A stretch of 11,432 bases of DNA from JAKALQ01 sp963978265. Lineage in GTDB: Bacteria > Actinomycetota > Actinomycetes > S36-B12 > UBA5976. Below the pieces are notes generated by a model. The model was not told where the DNA came from. It worked only from the letters and a program-made list of their open reading frames with translations, and searched no databases. Of this stretch, positions 1 to 6,650 are shown piece after piece. The stretch's first letter is position 1; every line of letters starts with the position of its first letter. The stretch lies in the NCBI GenBank assembly GCA_963978265.1, contig CAXBQV010000056.1, positions 1-11,432 on the forward strand. Reading direction: 5' to 3'. The translations under genes were made by a program, and so were the position numbers.

Positions 1-323
1 CCAGCACCGAGAAGGCCCTGGCCAAGGCCGGACTCTCGATCGACGACATCGGGCTCTTCGAGATCAACGAGGCCTTCGCCGTGCAGGTGCTGTCCTTCCT
101 CGAGCACTTCGGCATCGCCGACGACGACCCGCGCGTGAATCCGTACGGCGGTGCGATCGCCGTCGGTCATCCGCTCGCCAGCAGCGGCGTGCGCCTGATG
201 GCGAACATGATCGCCTACTTCGACGCCAACCCGAAGGCCCGCTACGGCCTCACCACCATGTGCATCGGCCTCGGCATGGGTGCCACGGTGGTCTGGGAGA
301 ACACTGCAGAAGGTGCACGATGA
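1..323 (+). CDS. fadA: Acetyl-CoA acyltransferase (thiolase), C-terminal part
   Basis: Only the last 106 or so residues are present; the gene begins left of the window and the reading frame is open from base 3. Thiolases cleave 3-ketoacyl-CoA with CoA to release acetyl-CoA, the last step of beta-oxidation, in the cytoplasm. Three C-terminal thiolase signatures are visible in order: INEAFA near the start, the GGAIAVGHP motif with the catalytic His, and the TMCIGLGMG loop with the catalytic Cys. The HPLASSG variant replaces the more common HPLGxSG; from memory this variant occurs in actinobacterial FadA proteins, so it is probably not a defect. The TGA stop (321-323) overlaps the ATG of the next gene (320-322) as ATGA, which implies translational coupling with the fadB-like gene and one operon. 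An acetoacetyl-CoA thiolase role cannot be excluded from this fragment. Confidence 0.93.
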   Translation, partial: STEKALAKAGLSIDDIGLFEINEAFAVQVLSFLEHFGIADDDPRVNPYGGAIAVGHPLASSGVRLMANMIAYFDANPKARYGLTTMCIGLGMGATVVWENTAEGAR

Positions 324-2359
324 CCGACGAGAAAGTGACGCGCTCACTCCTCCGCTACTTCACATTCCCGGATGGCTCCACCGGAGCCTTGATCACGTTG
401 GACAACGGGCAGGATTACAACCGGCCGAACACGTTCAGCGCCGGTGGCATGCAGTCGCTGTCCGATGCGCTCGACGAGGTCGAACGCTCGGAAGCCACGG
501 CGCTCCTCATCACCGGCAAGCCCTACAGCTTCAGCGCCGGCGCCGATCTCGGTCCCGGTGGCATCATGTCGAGCGGCAAGACGCCACGGCAGATCGCGGA
601 GATGGGCCACGAGACCTACCGTCGACTCGGCGAGATGAAGATCCCCACCTTCGCCCTCATCAACGGCATGGCCTTCGGCGGTGGATTCGAGCTCGCCCTC
701 AACTGCAAGTACCGGACCATCAGTTCGGCCGCAGGTGCGGTCGCACTTCCCGAAGTGCACCTCGGACTCATCCCCGGCTGGGGCGGTGCCTACTTGCTGC
801 CGCGCCTCATCGGGCCGCGCAATGCAGTGAAGGTGATCGTCGAGAACCCGCTGTCGAACAACAAGATGCTGAAGCCGCAGGAGGCCGCCGAACTCGGCAT
901 CGCCGACGTGCTGCTCCCATCTGCCACGTTCGTCGCTGACAGCATCATGTGGGCGCACAAGGTCGTCACCGGCGCCATCACGGTGCAGCGCACGGACCAC
1001 ACCGCGGATGTCGCGTCGTGGGATGCCGCAATCGAGCAGGCGCGCACGTTCGTGGCAGCGAAGACCCGGAACGCCTTTCCGGCACCACTGCGAGCAGTGG
1101 AGTTGCTGGAGGCTGCGCGCACGAATGATCGCGACGCAGGATTCGAAGCTGAGGACGACGCCCTCGTCGACCTGCTCGGCACACCGCAGCTGCGGTCCAG
1201 TATCTACGCGTTCAACCTCATCACCCGTCGTTCCAAGAAGCCGGTCGGCGTTCCGGAAGGCGTCGACCCGCTGCCCGTCGCCCGGGTCGGTGTCGTCGGT
1301 GGTGGCTTGATGGCATCGCAGATCGCCCTGCTCTTCGCGTCCCGCCTGCGCTCCGCAGTCGCCATGGTCGAGGTCGACCAGGCGCGCGCAGACGCAGCAG
1401 CCGACCGTGTCCGCGGATTGCTCGAGACCGACGTCAAGCGTGGTCGCAAGACTCCGGCCGCTGCAGCGGCGCTCGGCAGTCTCATCACGACGTCCGCGTC
1501 GCTCGATTCGCTTGCGAACTGCGACCTCGTCATCGAAGCCGTGTTCGAGGAGATGGACGTCAAGAAGGACGTATTCGCCAAACTCGACGGGATCGTCAGC
1601 GAGCAGTGCCTGCTCGTCACGAACACCTCGTCGTTGTCGGTCAATGAGATGTCCGCACACCTCCGTCATCCCGAACGCGTAGTCGGCATCCACTTCTTCA
1701 ACCCGGTCGCCGTGATGCCGCTTGTAGAGATCATCCCGACGGAGCGCACGAACGACGTCACGCTCGCAACCGCATTCGCGGTCGCCGGCAAACTGAAGAA
1801 GACGGCTGTCAAGGTGGTCGACTCCCCCGGCTTCGTCGTGAACCGCATCCTCCTGCGCGAGCTCGCGGTGCTGTTCGCAATGGTCGACGACGGGCTGTCG
1901 CTGGAGAACGTCGTGAAGTCCACGGAGAAGATGGGCCTGCCGATGGATGCACTCCAACTGCTCGACCTCGTCGGACCTGCGGTGGGACTGCACGTCAACG
2001 AGACCATGCATCACGCCTATCCGAGTCGCTTCAAGCTGTCGAACTTCCTCACGCAGATCGTCTCCAACAAGATCACGAAGTTGCTCGACGAACAGGGCCA
2101 CGTGAAGCCGGAAGTGCGTGCACTCCTTCCCAAGGAGAGCAGCCTGACGGTCGAAGACGCCCGACTCGCGCTCGAGAACGCGCTCGTTGAGGAAATCTCG
2201 ATCATGCTCGACGAGAAGATCGTCGACGACGTCTCACAGATCGACCTGTGCATGCTCGTGGGTGCCGGCTGGCCGTTCGCGATCGGTGGCGGTTCGCCGT
2301 ACCTCGATTACTCGGGTGCCAGCACGCGGGTACGCGGCAAGACGTTCGGCGCGGCCTAA
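320..2359 (+). CDS. fadB: Enoyl-CoA hydratase / 3-hydroxyacyl-CoA dehydrogenase, two-domain beta-oxidation enzyme
   Basis: A 679-residue protein that should hydrate 2-enoyl-CoA and then oxidise the 3-hydroxyacyl-CoA with NAD+, supplying the thiolase encoded just upstream. The crotonase domain covers about residues 15-210: the oxyanion-hole segment SFSAGADL lies at 70-77, and both catalytic glutamates are present, E124 in GGGFEL and E145 in LPEVHLGL. The dehydrogenase part starts near residue 320 with the nucleotide loop VGVVGGGLMAS. It continues with NTSSLSVNE and the catalytic His H458 in GIHFFNP, paired with E470, and SPGFVVNRIL follows. The GGGLMAS loop departs from the usual GAGxMG but is seen in actinobacterial homologues. 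I chose ATG 320 rather than the in-frame ATG at 260 because it overlaps the thiolase stop as ATGA and has GAAGG about seven bases upstream. Length and domain order fit the FadB/FadJ family; which of these names suits best is uncertain. Confidence 0.93.
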   Translation: MTDEKVTRSLLRYFTFPDGSTGALITLDNGQDYNRPNTFSAGGMQSLSDALDEVERSEATALLITGKPYSFSAGADLGPGGIMSSGKTPRQIAEMGHETYRRLGEMKIPTFALINGMAFGGGFELALNCKYRTISSAAGAVALPEVHLGLIPGWGGAYLLPRLIGPRNAVKVIVENPLSNNKMLKPQEAAELGIADVLLPSATFVADSIMWAHKVVTGAITVQRTDHTADVASWDAAIEQARTFVAAKTRNAFPAPLRAVELLEAARTNDRDAGFEAEDDALVDLLGTPQLRSSIYAFNLITRRSKKPVGVPEGVDPLPVARVGVVGGGLMASQIALLFASRLRSAVAMVEVDQARADAAADRVRGLLETDVKRGRKTPAAAAALGSLITTSASLDSLANCDLVIEAVFEEMDVKKDVFAKLDGIVSEQCLLVTNTSSLSVNEMSAHLRHPERVVGIHFFNPVAVMPLVEIIPTERTNDVTLATAFAVAGKLKKTAVKVVDSPGFVVNRILLRELAVLFAMVDDGLSLENVVKSTEKMGLPMDALQLLDLVGPAVGLHVNETMHHAYPSRFKLSNFLTQIVSNKITKLLDEQGHVKPEVRALLPKESSLTVEDARLALENALVEEISIMLDEKIVDDVSQIDLCMLVGAGWPFAIGGGSPYLDYSGASTRVRGKTFGAA

Positions 2360-2402
2360 TACCGCCGACGCCCCGAAGTGGACGTTCGCATGCCGGCGGT
2401 AT
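2359..2402 (+). terminator. Possible hairpin after the fadB-like gene
   Basis: A nine-base arm ATACCGCCG (2359-2367) that begins on the last base of the fadB stop codon is matched by its exact reverse complement at 2394-2402. The 26-base loop contains a further short CGAA/TTCG pairing. No T-run follows, so it would be a U-less terminator, a type often proposed in GC-rich actinobacteria. It could equally be a chance repeat or an operator for the next gene. Confidence 0.35.
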
Positions 2403-2518
2403 GCGCACGTCATGAACGTCGTACGACCATTGGATGACCAACGGTTCGTAGATCCCTTTTGCAGCATGCGGGTGCAGACTCGAATGGCTCCATACACAGA
2501 TGCGAAGGGATCGCAATC

Positions 2519-3973
2519 ATGGAGCGTCGACGTTCATTTCTTTGGGTCACAGCTGTCGCCATTGCAGTAGGGCTGCTGTTCGCCATCACATCACCCGGCA
2601 GGGCGGATCTAGCCGAGAACGAGTTCAACTCCGGTAATGGAGAGACCTGGAACGATCCCAACTCGGCAAGTCAGTACTACACCGAAGGCTGGCGCGATTG
2701 GGAAGACATCAAGAACCTCGTCACGGTCAAGAGCGATATCGCCGACCGCGCGACCGACGACTCCTTCGGTCAAGGAACCAAGGAGGACAACTCGACGGTG
2801 TCCGTCGGCCTCGGATCGATTCCGCCGAACAAGAGCGACCTGACGAACTTCTACATCGCCTCCGAGCAACGAGACACGACCGAAACGGACTATGCGCACA
2901 CGTTCCTCTACCTGGCGTGGACGCGCACGAATGCGCTCGGTTCGGCCAATATGGATTTTGAACTGAATCAGGTCCAGCCCAACCTCTCGGCCGCAGGAAG
3001 TACCACGATCAGTCGCACCGCGGGTGACGTGCTCATCACCTACGACTTCGACCGCGGCGGAAAGTCGCCGTCGATCGCGGCCCTGTTCTGGGTGACGAGC
3101 GGAACCGCAAGTCGCTGCTACGCAGGTAATCGACTTCCGTGCTGGGGCGATCGGATGGTGCTCCTCGATGCCAATGCCGGTCTGCAGGAATCCGAGGTCG
3201 CCGAGGGTGGCATCGCCCAAGGTGCCTTCTATGACAACGTGTTGACCGCGAACGCGCAGGGGAGCGACGCGGGCACCTATCGGGCAGCCCTCACCTTCGG
3301 CGAGATGGCCGTTGACCTCTCGGTCGTCCTCCCGAATGCATTCGGTCAGAATCCGACGAAGTGCAGCGGCATCAGTTCGATCTTCCTCAAGAGCCGCTCA
3401 TCGAGCTCGTTCACGGCAGAACTCAAGGACTTCATCGCCCCGCAGACCGTCAGCTTCTCGAACTGCGGTGCGGTCAAAGTGGTGAAGCAGGGCAAGGACA
3501 AGACTGCGACCGAGACCGAATTCGTCCGGAACTTGCAGGGCGCAACCTTCCGGCTGACCCACGACGCGACCGCGAACGTGATCGATACGAAGACGACCGA
3601 CTCGACTGGTTCGGTGTGCTTCGACAACATCCTGCTCAATACCGAGCGCGTGTTCACGGTGACGGAATTGTCGGCACCGACGGGTTATGCCGATTCGCCA
3701 CCGCAGCAGGTGACGGTTGAGCCCGGGACGAGTTGCAGCGGGACCGGCGCTGGCGCCCCTGCGGTTCTGACGTTCGTGGACGAACCACTGACGACTATCA
3801 CGGTGGGCACGACGTCGCTTGCCGGCGCCGGCGTCACGGCGTCATCCGTGCAGTGCAGCAAGAACGCGGGTCCCGGCACCGACACCGGTGAGACCACCGC
3901 AGTTGCCGCGCCGCACACGACGATTGCACTGCAGCCCGGCACGTACACCTGCACGGTCGTGATCGACCCGTGA
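2519..3973 (+). CDS. Secreted protein with SpaA/prealbumin-like domain
   Basis: A 484-residue exported protein of unknown role. The N terminus has a basic MERRR start, a hydrophobic stretch at 8-24 and a likely signal peptidase site after GRA (residue 29). Residues 35-310 are an acidic, beta-rich region I cannot assign. Residues 317-425 look like a SpaA domain: a KVVK strand, GATFRLT, TTDSTGSVCFDN, then VTELSAPTGY. In this fold a Lys, a Glu (candidate E383) and a late Asn/Asp (candidate D421) can form an isopeptide bond; that is inference. Residues 426-484 form a further small beta-rich segment with two cysteines. Eight cysteines remain after signal removal. There is no LPXTG-type motif, no C-terminal membrane segment and no basic tail, so it is either free or held by a partner. 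ATG 2519 was chosen over the in-frame ATG at 2459 because GAAGGGA lies eight bases upstream and it places the signal peptide at the very start. It stands alone between the beta-oxidation pair and a convergent gene. Confidence 0.85.
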   Translation: MERRRSFLWVTAVAIAVGLLFAITSPGRADLAENEFNSGNGETWNDPNSASQYYTEGWRDWEDIKNLVTVKSDIADRATDDSFGQGTKEDNSTVSVGLGSIPPNKSDLTNFYIASEQRDTTETDYAHTFLYLAWTRTNALGSANMDFELNQVQPNLSAAGSTTISRTAGDVLITYDFDRGGKSPSIAALFWVTSGTASRCYAGNRLPCWGDRMVLLDANAGLQESEVAEGGIAQGAFYDNVLTANAQGSDAGTYRAALTFGEMAVDLSVVLPNAFGQNPTKCSGISSIFLKSRSSSSFTAELKDFIAPQTVSFSNCGAVKVVKQGKDKTATETEFVRNLQGATFRLTHDATANVIDTKTTDSTGSVCFDNILLNTERVFTVTELSAPTGYADSPPQQVTVEPGTSCSGTGAGAPAVLTFVDEPLTTITVGTTSLAGAGVTASSVQCSKNAGPGTDTGETTAVAAPHTTIALQPGTYTCTVVIDP

Positions 3974-3989
3974 CGCGGTTGGCTTGCGA

Positions 3990-4376
3990 CTACTGGGCGT
4001 CGGTCATGAAGTACCGGTTGCCGAACGGATCCATGAACCGAACGGCATAGCCGCCCCACGGCATGGGCGTCGGTGGCATGTCGAACGCAACGCCGTTCGC
4101 CGTCCACTGCTCGTGCAGCGATCGGACATCCGGAGCGACGAGGTTGATACCGACGTCCTTCGGATTGTCCGGTCCCGGCGCCTCGTAGCCGTGGATGTGG
4201 GCGGGACCGAGGGCGATGCCCGCGTTGAGGCCCGGCGGCACCACGGTGAGGAATCGGTAGTCGGGCGACATCTGATTGTCGTCGCGCTTCTCCCAGCCGA
4301 GGATGCGTGTGTAGAAGTCGAGCGCGGCGTCCTGATCGGGAACAACAACGACGACGGAGTGAATCTGCGGGAACAT
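3990..4376 (-). CDS. VOC superfamily (glyoxalase/bleomycin-resistance fold) protein
   Basis: A 128-residue protein, the normal size for a single-chain VOC protein made of two beta-alpha-beta-beta-beta modules. Module one runs from IHSVVVVVPDQDAALDFY with GW following; module two begins at VGINLVAPD and ends with MDPFGNRYFM. VOC proteins include metal-dependent glyoxalases, dioxygenases and drug-binding resistance proteins. Here the first-strand His (H6) is present, but the usual His of the second module is replaced (GINL) and the last ligand Glu is missing (RYFM rather than YEL or similar). A classical glyoxalase I is therefore unlikely, and substrate and metal use are unknown. The ATG at 4376 is 65 bases from the divergent DoxX-like gene, so a shared control region is possible. 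No strong ribosome site is visible. The stop faces the SpaA-domain gene at 16 bases with no clear terminator between them. Confidence 0.88.
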   Translation of the reverse strand: MFPQIHSVVVVVPDQDAALDFYTRILGWEKRDDNQMSPDYRFLTVVPPGLNAGIALGPAHIHGYEAPGPDNPKDVGINLVAPDVRSLHEQWTANGVAFDMPPTPMPWGGYAVRFMDPFGNRYFMTDAQ

Positions 4377-4441
4377 GGGCGCAACGCTACCCGCGAGGCG
4401 TCGACCCTCTGCGACCGGTACTGACAGAATGCCTGATCGTG

Positions 4442-4840
4442 ATGAGACATCTTGGACGCGCAGCCGTTGCTGCGATTCTGCTGGTGGCCGGCGTCGGTCA
4501 CTTCAATTCGACGGAGACGTTCCGGGCGCAGGTGCCACCGTTCCTTCCGGCACCGGATCTCATCATCCAGGTGTCCGGCGTGATGGAACTCGCTTTGGGT
4601 TCGTGGCTGCTGTTCGGGCGCCGGTCGCGCGCACGAGCAGGCATCGCTGCGGCACTGTTCTTCGTCGCGATCTTTCCCGGCAACATCTCGCAGTTCATCA
4701 CGCAGACGCCCGCGTTCGGGCTCGATTCCGACGTTGCGCGCGGTGTGCGACTGCTGTTCCAGCCTGTGCTTATTGCAGTGGCGCTGTGGTCCACCGGCGG
4801 CTGGCAACTGCTGCGGAAGTACTGGGCTGATCGCGCCTAG
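4442..4840 (+). CDS. DoxX-like integral membrane protein
   Basis: A 132-residue protein with about four hydrophobic segments, near residues 5-22, 40-58, 64-84 and 103-122. The family pattern is clear: VGHFNSTETFRAQVPPFLP after the first segment, SGVMELALGSWLL in the second, and FVAIFPGN at the end of the third. The HF-x-x-x-x-F-x-x-x-x-P-x-x-LP pattern is typical of the DoxX/MauE group, whose members are linked to quinone, thiol or redox functions. The exact function here is unknown. ATG 4442 directly follows an in-frame GTG at 4439, so either could be used; longer in-frame starts back to 4307 would add a Arg-rich stretch that looks non-coding and overlaps the VOC gene. The TAG stop shares CTAG with the stop of the convergent dehydrogenase. 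It may be expressed divergently with the VOC gene. Confidence 0.85.
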   Translation: MRHLGRAAVAAILLVAGVGHFNSTETFRAQVPPFLPAPDLIIQVSGVMELALGSWLLFGRRSRARAGIAAALFFVAIFPGNISQFITQTPAFGLDSDVARGVRLLFQPVLIAVALWSTGGWQLLRKYWADRA

Positions 4841-5754
4841 ATGTCGATCGCGATTCCGGTCTCTCGCTCGGATAGCTCCCAGAGTCGCGCGATGATCCGG
4901 TCAGCACCCGGTCGACGATATCCGCGAGCCACCGGGGGTCCGCTCGCCAACCACTTGGGCCCGTAGAACTCACCGCTCTTGGCGCCCGGATCGAGGGTCG
5001 CCCGGACTTGCGGCAGCACACCAACCTCCGCCGTCATACCGATCGCGTTGACCAAACGCAGCGAAAGGTCGCCGGCCCAGCCACCGCCTCCCTGTTTCAC
5101 CGTCTCCACCTGCAGGTTCGTCTGCGAGAACCCGGGATGTGCCAGCAGGCTGCTCATCGGTGAGCGCACTGCCTGGAATTTCCGATGCAGACCGAGGGCG
5201 AAGTAGTAGTTCGCCAATTTTGATTGGCTGTAGGCATTCCACGCCGAGTACCGCTTGCGAAGGTGTGGATCCTCGAAGTTGATTCGGAAGCTCATGTGAT
5301 GCGCGGAACTGGTGACCGTCACGATCCTGGCGCGCTCGGCCCGCTTGAGTGCTGGCATCAGTCGCCCAGTGAGCGCCCAATGTCCGAGGTGGTTGACCCC
5401 GAATTGGGTTTCGAAGCCATCGACGGTGCGGCTTTCCGGCATGGCCATCAAGCCGGCGTTGTTGACCAGGATGTCGAGTTGGTTGTGGCGCGCAGCGAAC
5501 GCTGACGCTGTCTCCGCAATGCTCGCCAACGACGCGAGGTCGAGGTCCAAAACCTCGATTGATGCATTTGGAAGTGTCCGAAGCAGTGCCTCACGGGCCT
5601 GCTGGCCCTTCTGCGGATTGCGAGCCGCGAGGATGGTGTGTGCGCCGCGACTGGCAATTGCCTTGACGGTCTCGTAGCCGAGGCCAGCGTTGCCGCCGGT
5701 CACCAGGGCTACCTTGCCCGACAGATCGGGGGTTTGCGCGACGGAGAAACTCAT
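4837..5754 (-). CDS. Short-chain dehydrogenase/reductase, retinol-dehydrogenase-like
   Basis: A 305-residue NAD(P)-dependent oxidoreductase of the SDR superfamily. Visible motifs are the cofactor loop TGGNAGLG (19-26), DLDLAS near 70-75, NNAG (98-101), structural N121, active-site serines at 149-150, and the catalytic pair Y175 and K179 in YSQSK, followed by HPGF at 206-209. R45 after the second strand suggests NADP(H) preference. The sequence resembles retinol-dehydrogenase/WWOX-like bacterial SDRs; the real substrate cannot be read from sequence. The ATG at 5754 has GGAGAAGGAAG about eight bases upstream, a strong ribosome site. A 10-6-10 palindrome lies 28-53 bases before the start, and an ArsR-type regulator gene precedes it by 66 bases on the same strand, so repression by that regulator is likely. 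All catalytic residues are intact. Confidence 0.93.
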   Translation of the reverse strand: MSFSVAQTPDLSGKVALVTGGNAGLGYETVKAIASRGAHTILAARNPQKGQQAREALLRTLPNASIEVLDLDLASLASIAETASAFAARHNQLDILVNNAGLMAMPESRTVDGFETQFGVNHLGHWALTGRLMPALKRAERARIVTVTSSAHHMSFRINFEDPHLRKRYSAWNAYSQSKLANYYFALGLHRKFQAVRSPMSSLLAHPGFSQTNLQVETVKQGGGGWAGDLSLRLVNAIGMTAEVGVLPQVRATLDPGAKSGEFYGPKWLASGPPVARGYRRPGADRIIARLWELSERETGIAIDI

Positions 5755-5781
5755 ACTCGGACTTCCTTCTCCAGATTGGTT

Positions 5782-5807
5782 GATAGGTCGAAACTTATCG
5801 ACCTATC
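5782..5807. promoter_or_regulatory. Candidate operator, 10-6-10 palindrome
   Basis: GATAGGTCGA at 5782-5791 is repeated exactly as its reverse complement TCGACCTATC at 5798-5807, with six bases between. It lies in the 66-base gap between the arsR-like gene and the dehydrogenase gene, upstream of a strong ribosome site. Winged-helix ArsR dimers bind inverted repeats of this general size, so it is a plausible binding site for the neighbouring regulator. As RNA the same bases could form a hairpin, but no T-run follows on the minus strand, so a terminator is less likely. Confidence 0.6.
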
Positions 5808-5820
5808 TGTCGGCCGTCAA

Positions 5821-6120
5821 CTAGCAGGAAATGAGTTCCATGAAGCGGTTGAGCCGCTTGAGCGGGTCCTCCCAGACCGATTCGTAGAACGTCTCCCGGG
5901 ACTTCTTCGTCGACGTGAGGAGTCCTGCGTTGAGCAGGACCTTGAGATGGTGTGACACCGTGGGCCGGGCCAAGTGCAACTTCTCCGTGATCTGCAGAAC
6001 GTTCAGCGGACCGTGCTGCTCGAGCATGATCAAGATGTCCTGCCGATTGGGATCACCGAGCGCGGTGAAGATCAACGAACAATCGCGGGCGGCCTTTCGC
6101 ACCTGCTTTTCCGTGGGCAT
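5821..6120 (-). CDS. ArsR-family winged-helix transcriptional regulator
   Basis: A 99-residue protein of typical ArsR length. It opens with the helix pair ending in ALGDPNRQDILIMLEQ (20-35). The helix-turn-helix follows at about 40-63, with recognition helix RPTVSHHLKVL (52-62), then the wing around GLLTSTKKSRETFYE. ArsR proteins bind DNA as dimers and usually repress neighbouring genes. The alpha-3 CxC metal motif of arsenic or cadmium sensors is absent; the only cysteines are C14 and the final residue C99, so a metal-sensing role is not supported, while a redox or small-ligand signal remains possible. The start MPTEKQ at 6120 is chosen because the longer frame to 6246 would run through the terminator-like hairpin and the 3' end of tmRNA. 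It is followed by the palindrome and the dehydrogenase gene, its probable target. Confidence 0.9.
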   Translation of the reverse strand: MPTEKQVRKAARDCSLIFTALGDPNRQDILIMLEQHGPLNVLQITEKLHLARPTVSHHLKVLLNAGLLTSTKKSRETFYESVWEDPLKRLNRFMELISC

Positions 6121-6168
6121 GGTGCGACTGTAGCAACGACCGGCCGCAACAACGGCGCGTTCAGTACC

Positions 6169-6205
6169 AACGTCGAAGGCCCGCACATGGCGGGCCTTCG
6201 ACGTT
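6169..6205 (-). terminator. Perfect 16-bp hairpin just after ssrA
   Basis: The arm AACGTCGAAGGCCCGC (6169-6184) has an exact reverse complement at 6190-6205, with a five-base loop. It starts five bases past the tmRNA discriminator base, so it most likely ends tmRNA transcription and separates it from the arsR-like gene. On the minus strand no T-run follows; on the plus strand TT extends after the arm. A stem this long without a U-tract is consistent with a U-poor terminator. Confidence 0.75.
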
Positions 6206-6209
6206 TTCG

Positions 6210-6582
6210 TGGAGGTGCCGGGAATCGAACCCGGGTCCGATGACATAGATTGGAGCCTTCTCCGGGCGCAGCCACCGTCATTGCGTTCTCAGCTTCCCTG
6301 CTCCTCGTGGCCCGTCAGGGAACGCAGCCCAGTCACTGTCAGTGTCCCCCGAATCCCCGTGACCGGGATTCGGCAGCTAGTCATCTTCACGACGCCGGGA
6401 TCCGTAGCGATGACATCTACGGTCCGACGGACTTCATTAAGGCAGTTGCTTATGCAGCAAGTGCGAAGTCAACGCGACTGTTGTCGGCATTTGTGTTTTC
6501 CGTGGGCGGATTAAAGAGATCACCACGGCTACTCTGCCCGCTTCTCTCGTCTCGACGTTCACCGTCGAAACCTGTCACCCCC
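6210..6582 (-). ncRNA. ssrA: Transfer-messenger RNA (tmRNA)
   Basis: A 373-base RNA that rescues ribosomes stalled on broken mRNAs together with SmpB. The 5' end GGGGGTG pairs with the 3' end CACCTCC to form the acceptor stem. The third pair is G.U, the alanine identity signal, and the discriminator A is at 6210. The T arm reads GGGTTCGATTCCC. The 3' CCA is not encoded; CGA follows, so CCA must be added by nucleotidyltransferase. The coding part is at 6488-6450 and ends in TAA. Reading from GCC gives the tag ADNSRVDFALAA, the same length as the mycobacterial tag and with the same ALAA end that targets proteins for proteolysis. The resume codon is inferred: the frame stays open upstream (GAA AAC ACA AAT), so a longer tag cannot be excluded. 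smpB lies about 650 bases upstream on the same strand. Confidence 0.96.
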
Positions 6583-6590
6583 GCTGTTCA

Positions 6591-6596
6591 GTTATG
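6591..6596 (-). promoter_or_regulatory. Possible -10 element of the ssrA promoter
   Basis: On the minus strand CATAAC lies eight bases before the first base of mature tmRNA, a spacing suitable for a -10 box. No convincing -35 TTGACA-like hexamer is seen 16-18 bases further upstream (GGGTTC is the closest). ssrA could also be produced by processing of a longer transcript from the smpB side. Confidence 0.3.
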
Positions 6597-6650
6597 TCGT
6601 CAGGGTACATGGAGAACCCGACACTTCCCTAAACGCTGCGGTATTCCGGT

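Noticed and set aside
344..2101. A 585-codon open frame on the minus strand opposite the fadB-like gene.
   Set aside because: It is a composition shadow of a GC-rich gene: its translation is rich in Arg, Asp and His with no domain pattern, while the plus strand gives a complete, motif-perfect enzyme.
6121..6246. An in-frame extension of the arsR-like gene up to ATG 6246.
   Set aside because: It would run through the perfect hairpin and into the tmRNA 3' end; the shorter start MPTEKQ gives the normal ArsR length.
6209..6582. A tRNA-like T-arm motif suggesting a tRNA gene near 6211-6240.
   Set aside because: The matching acceptor arm is 340 bases away and a tag reading frame lies between, so it is the tRNA-like end of tmRNA.
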